Positions 1-10,600 of a stretch of DNA of 56,463 nt are shown here, piece by piece (the first letter of the stretch is position 1; each line of letters starts with the position of its first letter). The notes under the pieces are model-generated. The model was not told the DNA's origin and did not search any database. It saw only the letters and a program-made list of their open reading frames with translations. Origin of the DNA: UMGS1052 sp045580005 (GTDB taxonomy: Bacteria > Bacillota > Clostridia > Oscillospirales > CAG-382); contig JAZNMZ010000060.1 of NCBI GenBank assembly GCA_045580005.1, forward strand, positions 1 through 56,463, read 5' to 3'. Position numbers and translations under genes: made by a program.

Positions 1-385
1 TACAGTTGAGCTGTGCCTGCTTTTCAAGGCCGTGCTCAAGAAGCTTGCCCTCAATAATGCCAAGTGTGAGCTTTGTTCCGTAAATCGGTGCGTTAATAAC
101 ACGCAGAACATACGGAATCGCGCCGATATGGTCCTCGTGTCCGTGAGTGATGACAATGCCCCTCACTCTGTCGGAATTCTTCTCAAGATAGGTGGTATCG
201 GGAATAACAAGATCAATACCCGGCATATCCTCATCGGGAAATCCCAGACCGCAGTCAACAACGATAATGTCCTCGCCGTATTCCACAACAGTCATATTCT
301 TGCCGATTTCGCCTATTCCGCCTAAGGGTATTATTCTTACTTTTTCTTTGTTTACTTTGGGTTTGTTGTTTTTCTGTCTTGCCAA
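1..385 (-). CDS. rnj: Ribonuclease J, N-terminal part (runs off the left edge)
   Basis: This is the first 128 codons of a metallo-beta-lactamase/beta-CASP ribonuclease. In the family it has 5'-3' exonuclease and endonuclease activity and matures rRNA and turns over mRNA in the cytoplasm. Visible motifs are PLGGIGEIGKN near residue 18, VVDCGLGFPDEDMPGIDL, and the zinc-binding HGHEDHIGAIPY (HxHxDH) near residue 80. No ATG fits. The reading frame opens with TTG at 385, 11 nt after an AAAGGAG ribosome site, giving MARQKNNKPK, so I chose this start. A consensus promoter lies about 200 nt upstream, and the long leader between contains a terminator-like hairpin. The stop lies outside the window. Identity is secure; RNase J1 versus J2 cannot be decided. 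Confidence 0.93.
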   Translation of the reverse strand, partial: MARQKNNKPKVNKEKVRIIPLGGIGEIGKNMTVVEYGEDIIVVDCGLGFPDEDMPGIDLVIPDTTYLEKNSDRVRGIVITHGHEDHIGAIPYVLRVINAPIYGTKLTLGIIEGKLLEHGLEKQAQLNC

Positions 386-458
386 TTTAAATCTTTCTCC
401 TTTTATAAATTTTGTATGTAAAAGCATAATTTGTAAAAATAAAGACAGCAAAAGTATT

Positions 459-543
459 CCGGGGGATATTCCGCAAAAAACACACAAGGCATACTCCGTA
501 AACGGTACGGACCTGTGTGTGCTTTGTGCCTGGAATTCTCCGG
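459..543 (-). promoter_or_regulatory. Structured 5' leader of the RNase J gene with terminator-like hairpin
   Basis: Read on the minus strand, the leader has an inner hairpin at about 527-482. Its arms are GGCACAAAGCACAC and GTATGCCTTGTGTG, with a smaller TCCGT/ACGGA stem inside, and six U residues follow (480-475). Flanking sequences CCGGAGAATTCC (543-532) and GGAATATCCCCCGG (472-459) can pair with each other around it. An intrinsic-terminator-like hairpin between a good promoter and the gene suggests attenuation or autoregulation. It lacks the T-box sequence, and I do not recognise a known riboswitch. Confidence 0.5.
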
Positions 544-585
544 ATTTTAAAGCTGCTATATATCACGAACAAAATACTTATAATT

Positions 586-614
586 ATTATGCACTATTTT
601 TTACAAAAAGTCAA
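586..614 (-). promoter_or_regulatory. Promoter of RNase J
   Basis: TTGACT (614-609), 17-nt spacer, CATAAT (591-586) on the minus strand. It predicts a start near 579 and a leader of about 195 nt. Confidence 0.7.
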
Positions 615-759
615 CACACATATTATGAATTTCTTTCGACAAGTTCTGCAAAAATATACAACTCTGGCATATTGTGTGTCGAATTTGCAATAATATATAT
701 ATTATGAAACAAAAAGTTAATAAAAGAAAGCTACAATTAATTTGTTCAGGAGGGATAAT

Positions 760-1470
760 ATGGAAAAATACAGCTACAAAGAACATTCGACCCGTTATAA
801 CAGAATGCTTTATACATTTGTACTTACAAGCTTTATTCTGCCGATAGCATACCTTGTTGTGCGTATTGTCATAGGGCAGTCGGGCGACGAGCTTGCAAGC
901 TCTTACCGCTCTAGAGCTGATTATATACTTATGCTTCTCGAGTGTCTCCTTGGAATAGTTGTTATCCATGTTCCGTCTTTTCTGTCAAAAAAGTTCAGAT
1001 TTGTGTTCCCCCCTTTTCTTTACAGTATGTATATCGTTTTTCTTTACTGTGCGATATTCCTGGGTGAGGTGCGAAGCTTTTACTATGTTGTGCCTTACTG
1101 GGACGATATTCTGCATTGTATGTCGAGTGTTATGTCGGGAATTTTCGGATTTATGATGATATCCATTCTCAATCGCAACAGCTCTGTCACAATGAAGCTC
1201 TCGCCCATTTTTGCCGCCCTCTTTGCCTTTTGCTTTTCGGTTATGGTGGGCGCAGTTTGGGAGATATACGAATTCAGCGCAGACAGTCTTTTCGGACTTA
1301 ATATGCAAAAATTTATCCTTGAGGACGGAACAGTCCTTGTCGGCAGCGCCGCTCTTGCCGACACCATGTATGACATAATTATTGACTGCATCGGCGCCGC
1401 AATAGCCTCAGTGCTCGGCTATATTGCGGCAAAGGTCAATAAAACCTGGTTCGAAGTTACATTTCATTAA
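760..1470 (+). CDS. Polytopic membrane protein, DUF2238/YjdF-like
   Basis: This is a 236-residue integral membrane protein of unknown function. Six or seven hydrophobic segments are visible, at roughly residues 17-37, 53-70, 77-96, 107-127, 141-160 and 205-225. Conserved-looking charged motifs sit next to membrane segments: YWDDILHCMSSVMSG near residue 112 and VWEIYEFSADSLFG near 167. This D-x3-H ... WE-x2-EF pattern resembles the DUF2238/YjdF family as I remember it, so the family call is moderate. The start is the ATG at 760, seven nt after AGGAGG; an upstream in-frame TTG is not needed. It is monocistronic and ends at a strong terminator. Confidence 0.6.
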   Translation: MEKYSYKEHSTRYNRMLYTFVLTSFILPIAYLVVRIVIGQSGDELASSYRSRADYILMLLECLLGIVVIHVPSFLSKKFRFVFPPFLYSMYIVFLYCAIFLGEVRSFYYVVPYWDDILHCMSSVMSGIFGFMMISILNRNSSVTMKLSPIFAALFAFCFSVMVGAVWEIYEFSADSLFGLNMQKFILEDGTVLVGSAALADTMYDIIIDCIGAAIASVLGYIAAKVNKTWFEVTFH

Positions 1471-1478
1471 ACGCAGCA

Positions 1479-1510
1479 AAAAAGACTACCGAAAAAACGG
1501 TAGTCTTTTT
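1479..1510. terminator. Bidirectional intrinsic terminator
   Basis: Perfect hairpin AAAAAGACTACCG / CGGTAGTCTTTTT with a 6-nt loop, A- and T-rich on both sides. It serves the membrane protein gene on the plus strand and the 1001-aa gene on the minus strand. Confidence 0.9.
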
Positions 1511-1532
1511 GCGTTATATGTACTGTAAAAGC

Positions 1533-4500
1533 TTATTCAACAGTAATCTTCATTACATGGCCCTTATTGTTGTCAAATGCCGCCGACATAAGTACATACT
1601 GAGGGATTACGGATTCTACTGTATTTCCGTCAGCGTCGGTATACGAGCCCTTGATTTCTGTATAATAGTCGCCGTGCAGATGTCCGCAGAATACTCCTCT
1701 TACAACATCGGCGTTCTGAGTAATAAGGTTATACACCTCAAGAGTCACACCCACGGTTGAAGCATTGCCGATCCATTCGTTATAAAAGTCCTTTGTGACG
1801 CCGTTTGCGAGTCTGAGAGGCTCGACAGCGGTGTCCTCGGGGTTGTTTGTACAAATCGGTATATGCTGGAATATGAGGATAATATAGCCGTTCGCACGGG
1901 CTTTCTTTATGTCTGCCTCAAGAGCCACTTTCTGTTCCTCGCGATACTTGAATGCACCGTTGTCAAGAACAACTACCATAACCTTGTCTTTTATCACCTT
2001 TGACTCATAGAAGATATTGTGCAGCCAGTTTTCCTGCAGCATCACTTCCATCTCAGCATACGACATTGTGCTGGGCACCTTGCCCTCTACCTGTCTTGCA
2101 TATTCATGATTTCCGAGCGAAACAAGCACATCTGTGTCGATTCTGAAGATAAACTCATTCATCTTCTCTATAGCGCCCCACGAGAGTGCGTCAAGAATAT
2201 CACCTGTGAGCACTGTCTGGTCGGCAAATCTTGCGTAGTTCATAACCTTTCTTGCAAAAGGGGTTGAAGCCGCGTTTGCAAGCCATGTTCTGTGCAGCCT
2301 TGTGCTCATAAGGTCGGGAGAGTCCTCGGCAATGTCGCGCTTATTATAATAGTTGAAATGGACATCCGAAATCTGCACAATCTCGACAGGCTCTGTGTCG
2401 GGCTTGTTGCTCGCAATATGCGCCTCTCTTACAAAAATACCGTTTTCGTCTGTATAAATAAATGTATTCACATCACCGGCGCTTCCCGCAATAATTTGCA
2501 CTTCATTATCCTTTTCGGTTCTTGAAGTGACCTTTGCGAGCTCAAGAGCAGCCTTTAAAACTTCTTTTTGCTCGGCTGTTATGTCATACGACGCTGTTGC
2601 GGCAAGTGCTTTTTTATAAACATTATTTGCCATTGTAATAACAAGGTCGGTTTCATCGTTTGCCATAAGCTTTACGATATAATCTGCGACCGTGCTGCCG
2701 TCGGCTGCAAGGCCGTCGGCTCCCATCTTGTCGTATTCTCCGACAGCTGCGCTGATCTGTCCATTTGCCCAATGTGAAGCTGTATCCGTAAAGAGAGCCG
2801 CGGTACTGTCCTTTGCGTGTCTGCCAAGCACTCTGTTTACAACAGTTACAACCTCGGCGCGCGTGATATTGCCGTCGGGAGCAAAGCTGCCGTCGGCATA
2901 GCCTGTCACATAGCCGTTTGCAACCGCGTGATAAACTGCGTAGTCATATTTGTTGGCATAGTCAACATCCGAAAAGTCATAGTACTGCTCGGCAATTCCG
3001 ATATTGGCAGAAACATTGTACACAAGCTTGCAAAGCTCGGCGTATGTGTCCTTTTCACCGATTGTCTTTTCGATGTTGTAGATAAGCTGTACAAACTCGC
3101 CTCTTGTGATATAGGTGTCGGGATAGAAATTTTCACCATCAGCAACCGCCTCAAGCAGTCCCGCAGCTTCAAAAAAGCCTATATTCGATGAGTACCAAGC
3201 GTCGGGCGCGACATCGGCAAAGGTAGATTCAATACCGGTCTTTTTTACATACTCCTCATCCGAGATTATGCGTGTGAGAAGTGTTATTGCCTCGGCTCTT
3301 GTGATATTATTCTGAGGAAGAAAGCTGCCGTCGGCATAGCCTGTGACAAATTTTGCCCCGTCGTTAATTGCAAGATCGATCTCAGGGACAATTCTTGCTC
3401 TAAATTCGCCTTTTGGGAGTGTGAAAACTCCGTCCTTGGGCATATACTCGTCAATGCCCGAGATAATCTTTGCGGCAGGCACACCGAATTCGTCAAAAGC
3501 CTCAAAGCCTGTGAACTTTCCACTTTTGAATGCAGGTTTTAAAGTGCCGTTATCAAGATAAACAAGATAGTCTTTGGTGAGCTTTTCGCCTATTTCAATA
3601 TTGTGGTAGGAAGACAGAGCGTATGTAATAACGCCCGAAACGCTGCCGCTTGTCTCGTCCGAAACTCTTGCGAGCTCGCCTGCGCTGTGCATAACCGTAA
3701 CATTGCCCGAGAGCTTTTCGCCATCGGCTGCGCCGCAGATGAGTTTTTCGACATAACCGCCTGTAATATTAACATAGATATTTCCGTCAAAATTGCCGTC
3801 TATCGCGCCGACTCTGAGTTCTTTGATGCTGCCGCCTGAGATGTTGACAGTAAAGTCGCCGTTTGTTTTGCCACCGACAGCTCCGACAGATACACAGTCA
3901 AATTCGCCGGAGGCAATATTGAGCGTGCTTTCGCCGTCAAACGAAGCTCCTGTCACTCTGACATCGGTGAAATATCCGCCACCGAGCTCGAGAGTGTACG
4001 CATTTTCTGCCGCGCCCGTGTCAACATTCATAGGGCCCGAGTAGCTGCGCTCCTGCGTTTCGTTATTTATGATTGTATAGGTAACATCAAGATTTGGAGC
4101 ATAAAAATTCTTGCCGTTTGTCTTGATTGTGATACCGCCCTTGTGCGACTTGAATGCCACATTGTCAAGTGTTACATCGCCTGCAAGCTCGATATCAGCT
4201 TCGTTCTCGGGCTTCATTGCATTGCCGATAGCTCTTGAGCCGATACCCTCGAGCATAAGTGGCGCGTTCTCAAAACCCAGGGTGTTCGGAACATCTACAT
4301 CGCCCGAAATGACAACCCTGCCACCGTTGCCTATTGCCTCATAAGCCTTGTCAAAGCTCTTGAAGGCTGTATATCCTTGAGATTTATACACAAGCTTGCC
4401 GAATGCCGACACAAAAGCCGTATTTATGCCGTCGATTTCCACAGCTGCAGCGTCTGCCGATACACCTGCGAATGTAACGCACGAAGCAAGCAGTATAAGT

Positions 4501-4538
4501 GCTAGTATTGCCGACAGTAATTTTGTTTTCTTTTTCAT
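1533..4538 (-). CDS. Exported S-layer-homology protein with C-terminal metallophosphoesterase
   Basis: This 1001-residue protein starts with a classic signal peptide (MKKKTK then a hydrophobic stretch ending near ASA, residue 29). Residues about 60-320 carry GG-rich short strands typical of a right-handed beta-helix. Three SLH units follow: GYADGSFLPQNNITRAE near 390, FADVAPDAWYSSNIGFFEAAG near 440, and FSDV...GYADGSFAPDGNITRAE near 520-560. SLH units bind pyruvylated wall polymers, so the protein is probably anchored to the cell surface. Residues about 720-1001 form a calcineurin-like phosphoesterase with the metal motifs DVHFN, GDILD, GNHE, QHIP and GHLHGD. The substrate is unknown. SLH in the middle rather than at an end is unusual. 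The start ATG has an AAGGGGA site, a near-perfect promoter lies upstream, and terminators lie on both sides. The C-terminal domain is paralogous to that of the next gene. Confidence 0.85.
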   Translation of the reverse strand: MKKKTKLLSAILALILLASCVTFAGVSADAAAVEIDGINTAFVSAFGKLVYKSQGYTAFKSFDKAYEAIGNGGRVVISGDVDVPNTLGFENAPLMLEGIGSRAIGNAMKPENEADIELAGDVTLDNVAFKSHKGGITIKTNGKNFYAPNLDVTYTIINNETQERSYSGPMNVDTGAAENAYTLELGGGYFTDVRVTGASFDGESTLNIASGEFDCVSVGAVGGKTNGDFTVNISGGSIKELRVGAIDGNFDGNIYVNITGGYVEKLICGAADGEKLSGNVTVMHSAGELARVSDETSGSVSGVITYALSSYHNIEIGEKLTKDYLVYLDNGTLKPAFKSGKFTGFEAFDEFGVPAAKIISGIDEYMPKDGVFTLPKGEFRARIVPEIDLAINDGAKFVTGYADGSFLPQNNITRAEAITLLTRIISDEEYVKKTGIESTFADVAPDAWYSSNIGFFEAAGLLEAVADGENFYPDTYITRGEFVQLIYNIEKTIGEKDTYAELCKLVYNVSANIGIAEQYYDFSDVDYANKYDYAVYHAVANGYVTGYADGSFAPDGNITRAEVVTVVNRVLGRHAKDSTAALFTDTASHWANGQISAAVGEYDKMGADGLAADGSTVADYIVKLMANDETDLVITMANNVYKKALAATASYDITAEQKEVLKAALELAKVTSRTEKDNEVQIIAGSAGDVNTFIYTDENGIFVREAHIASNKPDTEPVEIVQISDVHFNYYNKRDIAEDSPDLMSTRLHRTWLANAASTPFARKVMNYARFADQTVLTGDILDALSWGAIEKMNEFIFRIDTDVLVSLGNHEYARQVEGKVPSTMSYAEMEVMLQENWLHNIFYESKVIKDKVMVVVLDNGAFKYREEQKVALEADIKKARANGYIILIFQHIPICTNNPEDTAVEPLRLANGVTKDFYNEWIGNASTVGVTLEVYNLITQNADVVRGVFCGHLHGDYYTEIKGSYTDADGNTVESVIPQYVLMSAAFDNNKGHVMKITVE

Positions 4539-4576
4539 TCTTTTTCCCCTTTTTGCGAGAAATTATTCATATGTAT

Positions 4577-4605
4577 ATTATACAGTAACTGAGCTGTAAT
4601 TTCAA
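4577..4605 (-). promoter_or_regulatory. Promoter of the SLH-phosphoesterase gene
   Basis: TTGAAA (4605-4600), 17-nt spacer, perfect TATAAT (4582-4577) on the minus strand, about 38 nt before the ATG. Confidence 0.8.
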
Positions 4606-4630
4606 CTGTTTGTCCTCTTTGGGCATAAAG

Positions 4631-4653
4631 AATCCGGGCGAAACGCCCGGATT
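4631..4653 (-). terminator. Terminator after the 2248-aa surface protein gene
   Basis: Hairpin AATCCGGGCG / CGCCCGGATT with a 3-nt loop, followed on the minus strand by a short, imperfect U-run. It separates the two surface protein genes, which therefore are separate transcription units. Confidence 0.75.
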
Positions 4654-4666
4654 TTGTCATTTTGTT

Positions 4667-7600
4667 TTATTCAGCCTCTGCTACATCGAAAACAAGCTTT
4701 GTAACAGTACCTGTTCTGCCTGCTGTTGTCCAGAAAGAAGCATTTACAACATGCTGAGGAATAACTGCGTCAATCGCATTTCCTTCGCTGTCTGTTGCTA
4801 TGATTTCTGTGTAGTAGTCAGAATGCTGGTGGCCTGCAACAACTGCCTTGATGATGTCAGAGTTGCTTCTGATGAGGTGGTAAACCTGCTGAGAAGGCTC
4901 GTTGTTCATGACAGTCATTACACCGCCTGTGCGGTCGCTGTAGAAGTTAACTGCCTTATCCTCGCCTGTGCCGTGGATGTTGAAAGATTCAACTGCAGTA
5001 TCAGCCTCATTCTTTGTGCCGATCGGAACATGCTGGATAATAACTACCGAGTAGCCGTTCTCTCTTGCTGTAGCAAGGTCTGCCTCAAGATTGGGCACCT
5101 GCTCTGCCCAGTATGTGAAGTATGCATTGTCGAGCATAATTACCATAACATTGTCATTTACAACCTTTGACATGTAAAGCAGGTCGTGAGGCCAGAATTC
5201 TCTGAGGAAGTCATAGCGTGACTCAAGTGTTGTCACATCAGAAAGTCCCGACTGGCTGTTTCTGATAATATCGTGGTTACCGGGCACCATCATAACATCC
5301 GGATAAGGATTTATGATATATTCCTTAGTTGCTTCTCTTGCACCGCATGACAGGTAGTCAAGAATGTCACCGGGAATTGCAATCTGGTCAAACATACTTG
5401 CAAATTTCAAAGAACGAACTGCGTTAGGTATAGACTCGCCATCCTTGAGGAATGTTCTTGTCTGGTATGTGAGCATTGTTTCGGCATTTTCGTAGTCCTC
5501 TTCGTTGATAAGATTGAAGTGAATATCTGTTACAATGCCGATTGTGGCGTCCTTAGCGTTGGGGTTTGTACCTGCTTCGATATGAATCTCACGCACTTCG
5601 ATACCCGTTGCTGTCTGGTAGATTACCTTGCCCTGTGCGTATTCTTCCTCTGTAGAATCCGCACTTCCGAGCCAGTATGTTGCAGCTGTGTCTGTAACCT
5701 CAATACCTGTAGCTATGATACTCTCGCAAGTATTCTTAGCTGTTTCGGAAAGGCCCTCGCTGTGTTCAAGAGCGTACTGAGCCATTTCAAATATGCTTGT
5801 GCTGTACTCGTTGCCGTAGGTGTATCTTGTAACACCGTTGATATCAGTGAATTTGATATAAGAACGAACTGTGTAGTTGCGTGTGTAGTTTGCTGTTGAA
5901 ATCTTAATAAGTACAACAGTGAACTGCTTGTAAGCTTCCTCGTCCTTATAAATCTTTTCTGCAGGAACGAGAGAAGATTCATAATCTGTTCCTTTATAAG
6001 AATAGGATGTTTCTGCGAGAAGCTCCTTGCCGCCGAGAATGTCCTCAGGAAGAATTACAGAGCCAATCTCTGCGTCTTCGCCAAACTGTGCAAGATAGTC
6101 CTTATCAATCTGAGAAATATATCTGAGGCCCTGAGGAGCTGCGTTTCTTATCTGAGCACCGATTACAGAAAGGTCTGCGCGTACGGAACCGTCAAAGTCG
6201 ATGTACTTTGCAACGAGCTTGTCGCCCTCTGCAAGTGCAACCTCTGCTGTAGCTGCTTCTCCGTTCTCATATGTCCAGCCGATAAATGTCTTGCCTGCAA
6301 CCTTAGCTGCGTCATAGTCTGCAAGATTGATTGTTGTATCAGCGTTTGCCTTGATGTATGTGCCGTCTGTTTCGATAAGTGCATCAATAAAGCATACTGT
6401 CCATTCGCCTGTGGGGAGTGTAAGTGTTGTACCCGATGAGTAAACAACATCGCCTGTGCTGTCATTTACAGCTTTAGCAAGCTTACCGCCGTCTACTGTA
6501 AATGTACCTGCCGTGCTTGTTGCAGTAAGTGCTCCGTCTACTGCTACTATCCACTTGTTTGTGATAGTAGCTGCGTCAATGCTTACTGTAGGCTCGGGTG
6601 AGCCGTTTGTTGCGAGAATCTGTACATTTGCAATCTGCGAGCTTTTGTCTGTAAGAGAATGGATGATACCGTTTGTTACAGTAGAGTTGTCAAGATTGAT
6701 AAAGAGGTTCTTATAGATACCTATATTGTTGAAGTCCTTGAATGTGCTTGATGTAAGGTCGATTGCTTCAACAACAGCGTCCTTAGCGTTTACTGTAATT
6801 CCGCCGTTTTCTATACCTGCATTTGCGTCGTTAGACTGAGCAGTCATAAGAAGTGTGCCGTAATTGCCGCCTGCAAATCCGATAGTGATATTATTCCAGA
6901 AGCCGGAATTTGAAATGAACATCGGACCGTAGTTTGTCATAGGCTCCGAATCCTGATTTACAGTTCCTCCGCCCGGCAATGTATCAATAAACTTAACATT
7001 CTCAAACGAGAAGTTAGTACCGCCGTTCTGAGTCTGGTTTATAAAGTTCCAGGCTGTATTGTGTGTGTAACCTGTAATGATTGTGAGGTTCTTGAAGTGA
7101 GAATGACCCTTCATGGTGAGTGTGGTTCCACCTACGCACATACCCGACTTTCCGTCAGGATCTACACCGATATAAGTGATTGTGTTTGTATGTGCCACAG
7201 CATCATAAATAAGCATATCGGGAGCAGTTGACCAGTTCTGTGTTACAGAATATTCTGCGTCAACAATGGCGATCTTGCCGTTGGCGCCGTTAAGTGCTGC
7301 CTGAGCTGCCGCGATTGTCTTATAGGGCTTTGCTGCTGTACCGTCACCTTCTTCGTCGTTACCGTTCTTGTGAGATACATAAAGCGCGCCTGTGAGGTCG
7401 ATTGTTTCTTCCTCTTCTTCAAATACTGCTGTAATTGTACCCTTGCCGTCATCAGACCACGAGAGTGCGCCCTCGGGAAGTGTAAGGATACCAAGACCGA
7501 AGCCCTGTACTGTACCGCCGCCCTGAGCGTAGGAATTTTCGCAGATGATGTTCATTACATAATCGCCCGACTCGGGGATTGTGAGAACATAGCCTGTGTC

Positions 7601-10600
7601 TGCGTCTGAATAGTAAACTGCATTGCCGTCGGGGCTGTAGGTATATGCTGTATAAGTCTTGTTACCGCCACCGTAGTTGAGATCGTTTCCGCTCCATGTT
7701 GCATAAGTGCCGGTCACATCAAGTGCAACTATCGAGAAAGGCACGCCTGTACTTGACTCTGGTGTAGGAGCTGTGATGTTGATCTTCTTAGCTGCTGTAC
7801 CTGCGTAAGTGTCGGTGTAAGTTACTTTCTTGTCAGCCATTACAGTCAATGCTTCGGCTGTACCTGTACCTGTTATCTGTCCTACAGTATCTGTGTATAC
7901 AGTGATCATAGCGCTTGTAATATCGCCCGAAACTTCAACTGTATCAACTGTTGCGCCGTCGATGATTACATTTGCTGTTTCATCGCCCTCTGCACCTGCA
8001 ACATTAACCGCCCATGTGCCTGCATAAAGCTCAAGAGTGCCGTCTGTAACTGTTGCGGTAGCAGACGCCTGTGCGTTGCCAAGAACTGTAAGTGCTGTTC
8101 CGTCAACCTTAACTTCACCTGCGACTACAATGTCAGAAAGTGTTACATTGCTTGCCGCAGCTGTGTCTGCAGTGAATGTGATTGTAACGGGGTTTGCTGC
8201 GTCAAGGGATGCGATCTGTACATTTGCCTGTACTGTTGCTGCAGCATCGTATACTGCGTCTGAGCAGAGGATAATTCTTGCGTCCTCTGTGATGATGCCG
8301 TATGCTGCGTCAATAGTTTTAACTGCGTAAGCAGGAGAGCTGCCGTTGTTATCATCGTTACCGTTTACTGCATCAACGAATACAAGATTGCGTCCGTTAA
8401 GCTCGAGAGCGGGATCGTGGCTTGTAAACCAGATATCGCCGATGTAGAGTACATCGTTCGCACCAAGTGCAACACCGCCCATGGGATAGAACTTGTACTG
8501 ACCAAGCAGAGTTGTGGGATTTGTTAACATAAATCCTGCGTAAGTATCCTTAGCCGCAAGGTCAATTGTAATTGTTGCCCACTGATTTGCAACATAGGTC
8601 TTGGGAGCTGTACCCGTATATGTTGAAGAATCAAGGTTGCCTGTAAAGGTCTTTGTTCCGTCAACTGTTACAGACTGGCTCCACTTGGGAGATACACCAA
8701 CAAGAGCAGGTGTCTGGTCGGATGACTCGTAGAAGTAGTTGATTGTAACATATCTTGCCTCAGAAATCGGAATTGTCTTTCCGTTTGTATCAACAAGATT
8801 GCTCCAGCTGTAGAAGTTGTCGTCCTTACCGGAGCCGTAAATCTTCTTAACCTGGAGGTTATGAAGAGTGGTATTTTCTACATTGTATGTTGTTGTACCC
8901 TCAAAAGCATTTACCGAGCTGCCTGTTGCAGAAAGTACATGCTTGTTTCTTTCAACTTCCTTGAAGGTTGCTGTAACAGTGCCCTCTGTGTCGTCAACCC
9001 ATCCTGTAAATTCATATCCGAGAGGAGCCTCAGGCTCTTCAAGTATAGCTGTGATATCGCCTTCTGCAACATTTACTGTATGTGTACCTGCAGCGAGTGT
9101 AAGTGTTCCTGTCACATACTTAACTGTGTAATCATCCTCATACTCATATACCATACTGCCTGCAGGAATTGTGAATTTACCTGCTGTGCCTGTTGCAGCA
9201 AGTGCACCGTCAGCAGTTACAACCCAGAGATTTGTAGTGACATTCTTTACAGCATCGCTTATAACAGGAGCGGTAGAACCATTTGTAGCGAGAACCTGAA
9301 GATTTGTTACAGCAGATGTTTCTCCTGTACCTGTAAGAGTAATTCCGTTGGTAACAGATGAAGCGTTGTCAAGATTCACAAACCAGCTTGTAAGCTTTGT
9401 GAAGTTTGCACCACTTGCAAGGTCAATACTACCGAATGTGGCATTGTCAAGATCTACGGTTGCAGTTGTAGCATTAACATTACCGCCCAGCGCACCCGAA
9501 AGACGGAATATACCATAATTGCCATTAGCAAAGGTAAACTGTGATGTTCCCCACCAACCGTAAGGAGACGGACCGAGTTTCTCATAAAGATCGCCTTGGC
9601 TGTCCTGAGTATATGTACCGTTCTTGACATGGATAAACCTTACATTATCCAGCGAGTAGATGAATCCGTTGTACGCATTACCCGGACCATAAAAATAGTC
9701 ATAAGATGTGTTGGCGGTGTAATTTGTAACAATTGTGAGATTTTCAAAACATACAGGTCCCATAGTCTGGAGATTTCCTCCCAGACCGATTCCGGACTTG
9801 CCGTCAGCATCAACACCTATGTAAGTAATTTTATTTGTGTGCGCGGTCTCCGTTTCCCACATCAGCATGTCAGGCTTTGTGCCCTTCACAACTGTATATT
9901 CAGAGTCAACGATGGCAATCTTGCCGTCAACGCTGCCGAGAGCTGTTCTTGCTGCGCCAAGTGTCTTATAGGGATTTGCTGCTGTACCGTCACCTTCCTC
10001 GTCGTTACCGTTCTTGTGAGATACATAAAGAGCGCCGGGAACTTCTACAATATACTTCGCAGTCAGAGTGCCGTTTCCGTTGTCAGACCAGCCGAGAAAT
10101 GTCTGTCCATCGGGAGCTGCAGGTGCTTTGAGAACATCTGCAAGGTTACCCTCTGTAACACTTACACTGTGTGTGCCGGGTTCAAGTGTTAGCTTGCCTG
10201 TTGCATACTTAACTGTCTTTGCGTCCTCATACCAGTAAGCCGTACTTCCTGTGGGTACTGTAAGTGTACCGGGAGTGCTTGTTGCTACAAGCTCGCCGCC
10301 GTCTACCTCTACAAGCCATGTGTTCTGAATAAACGAAGCTGCCGCATCGCTGATAGCAGGAATTTCCGAGCCGTTTACGGCGAGAATCTGAAGATTCTCA
10401 ACACTTGTGTCAGTAACAGTTGTGGATGTATGTGTAATTCCGTTTGTAAGAGTCGAGCCATCAAGATTTACAAAAAGCTTGGGGGTCTTTATAGTGCTGT
10501 GCGCATTGTTTCCCCACTCGCCTATGTACGAAAGGTCAAGGCTGCCGACTGTGGCATTTTCGATATTAACTGTAACTGAATCAGCTGTATTATAGTAGCC

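Noticed and set aside
387..572. 61-residue minus-strand open frame in the RNase J leader
   Set aside because: It starts with a TTG lacking a ribosome site and reads through the leader hairpin; composition is not protein-like. A leader peptide is possible but unsupported.
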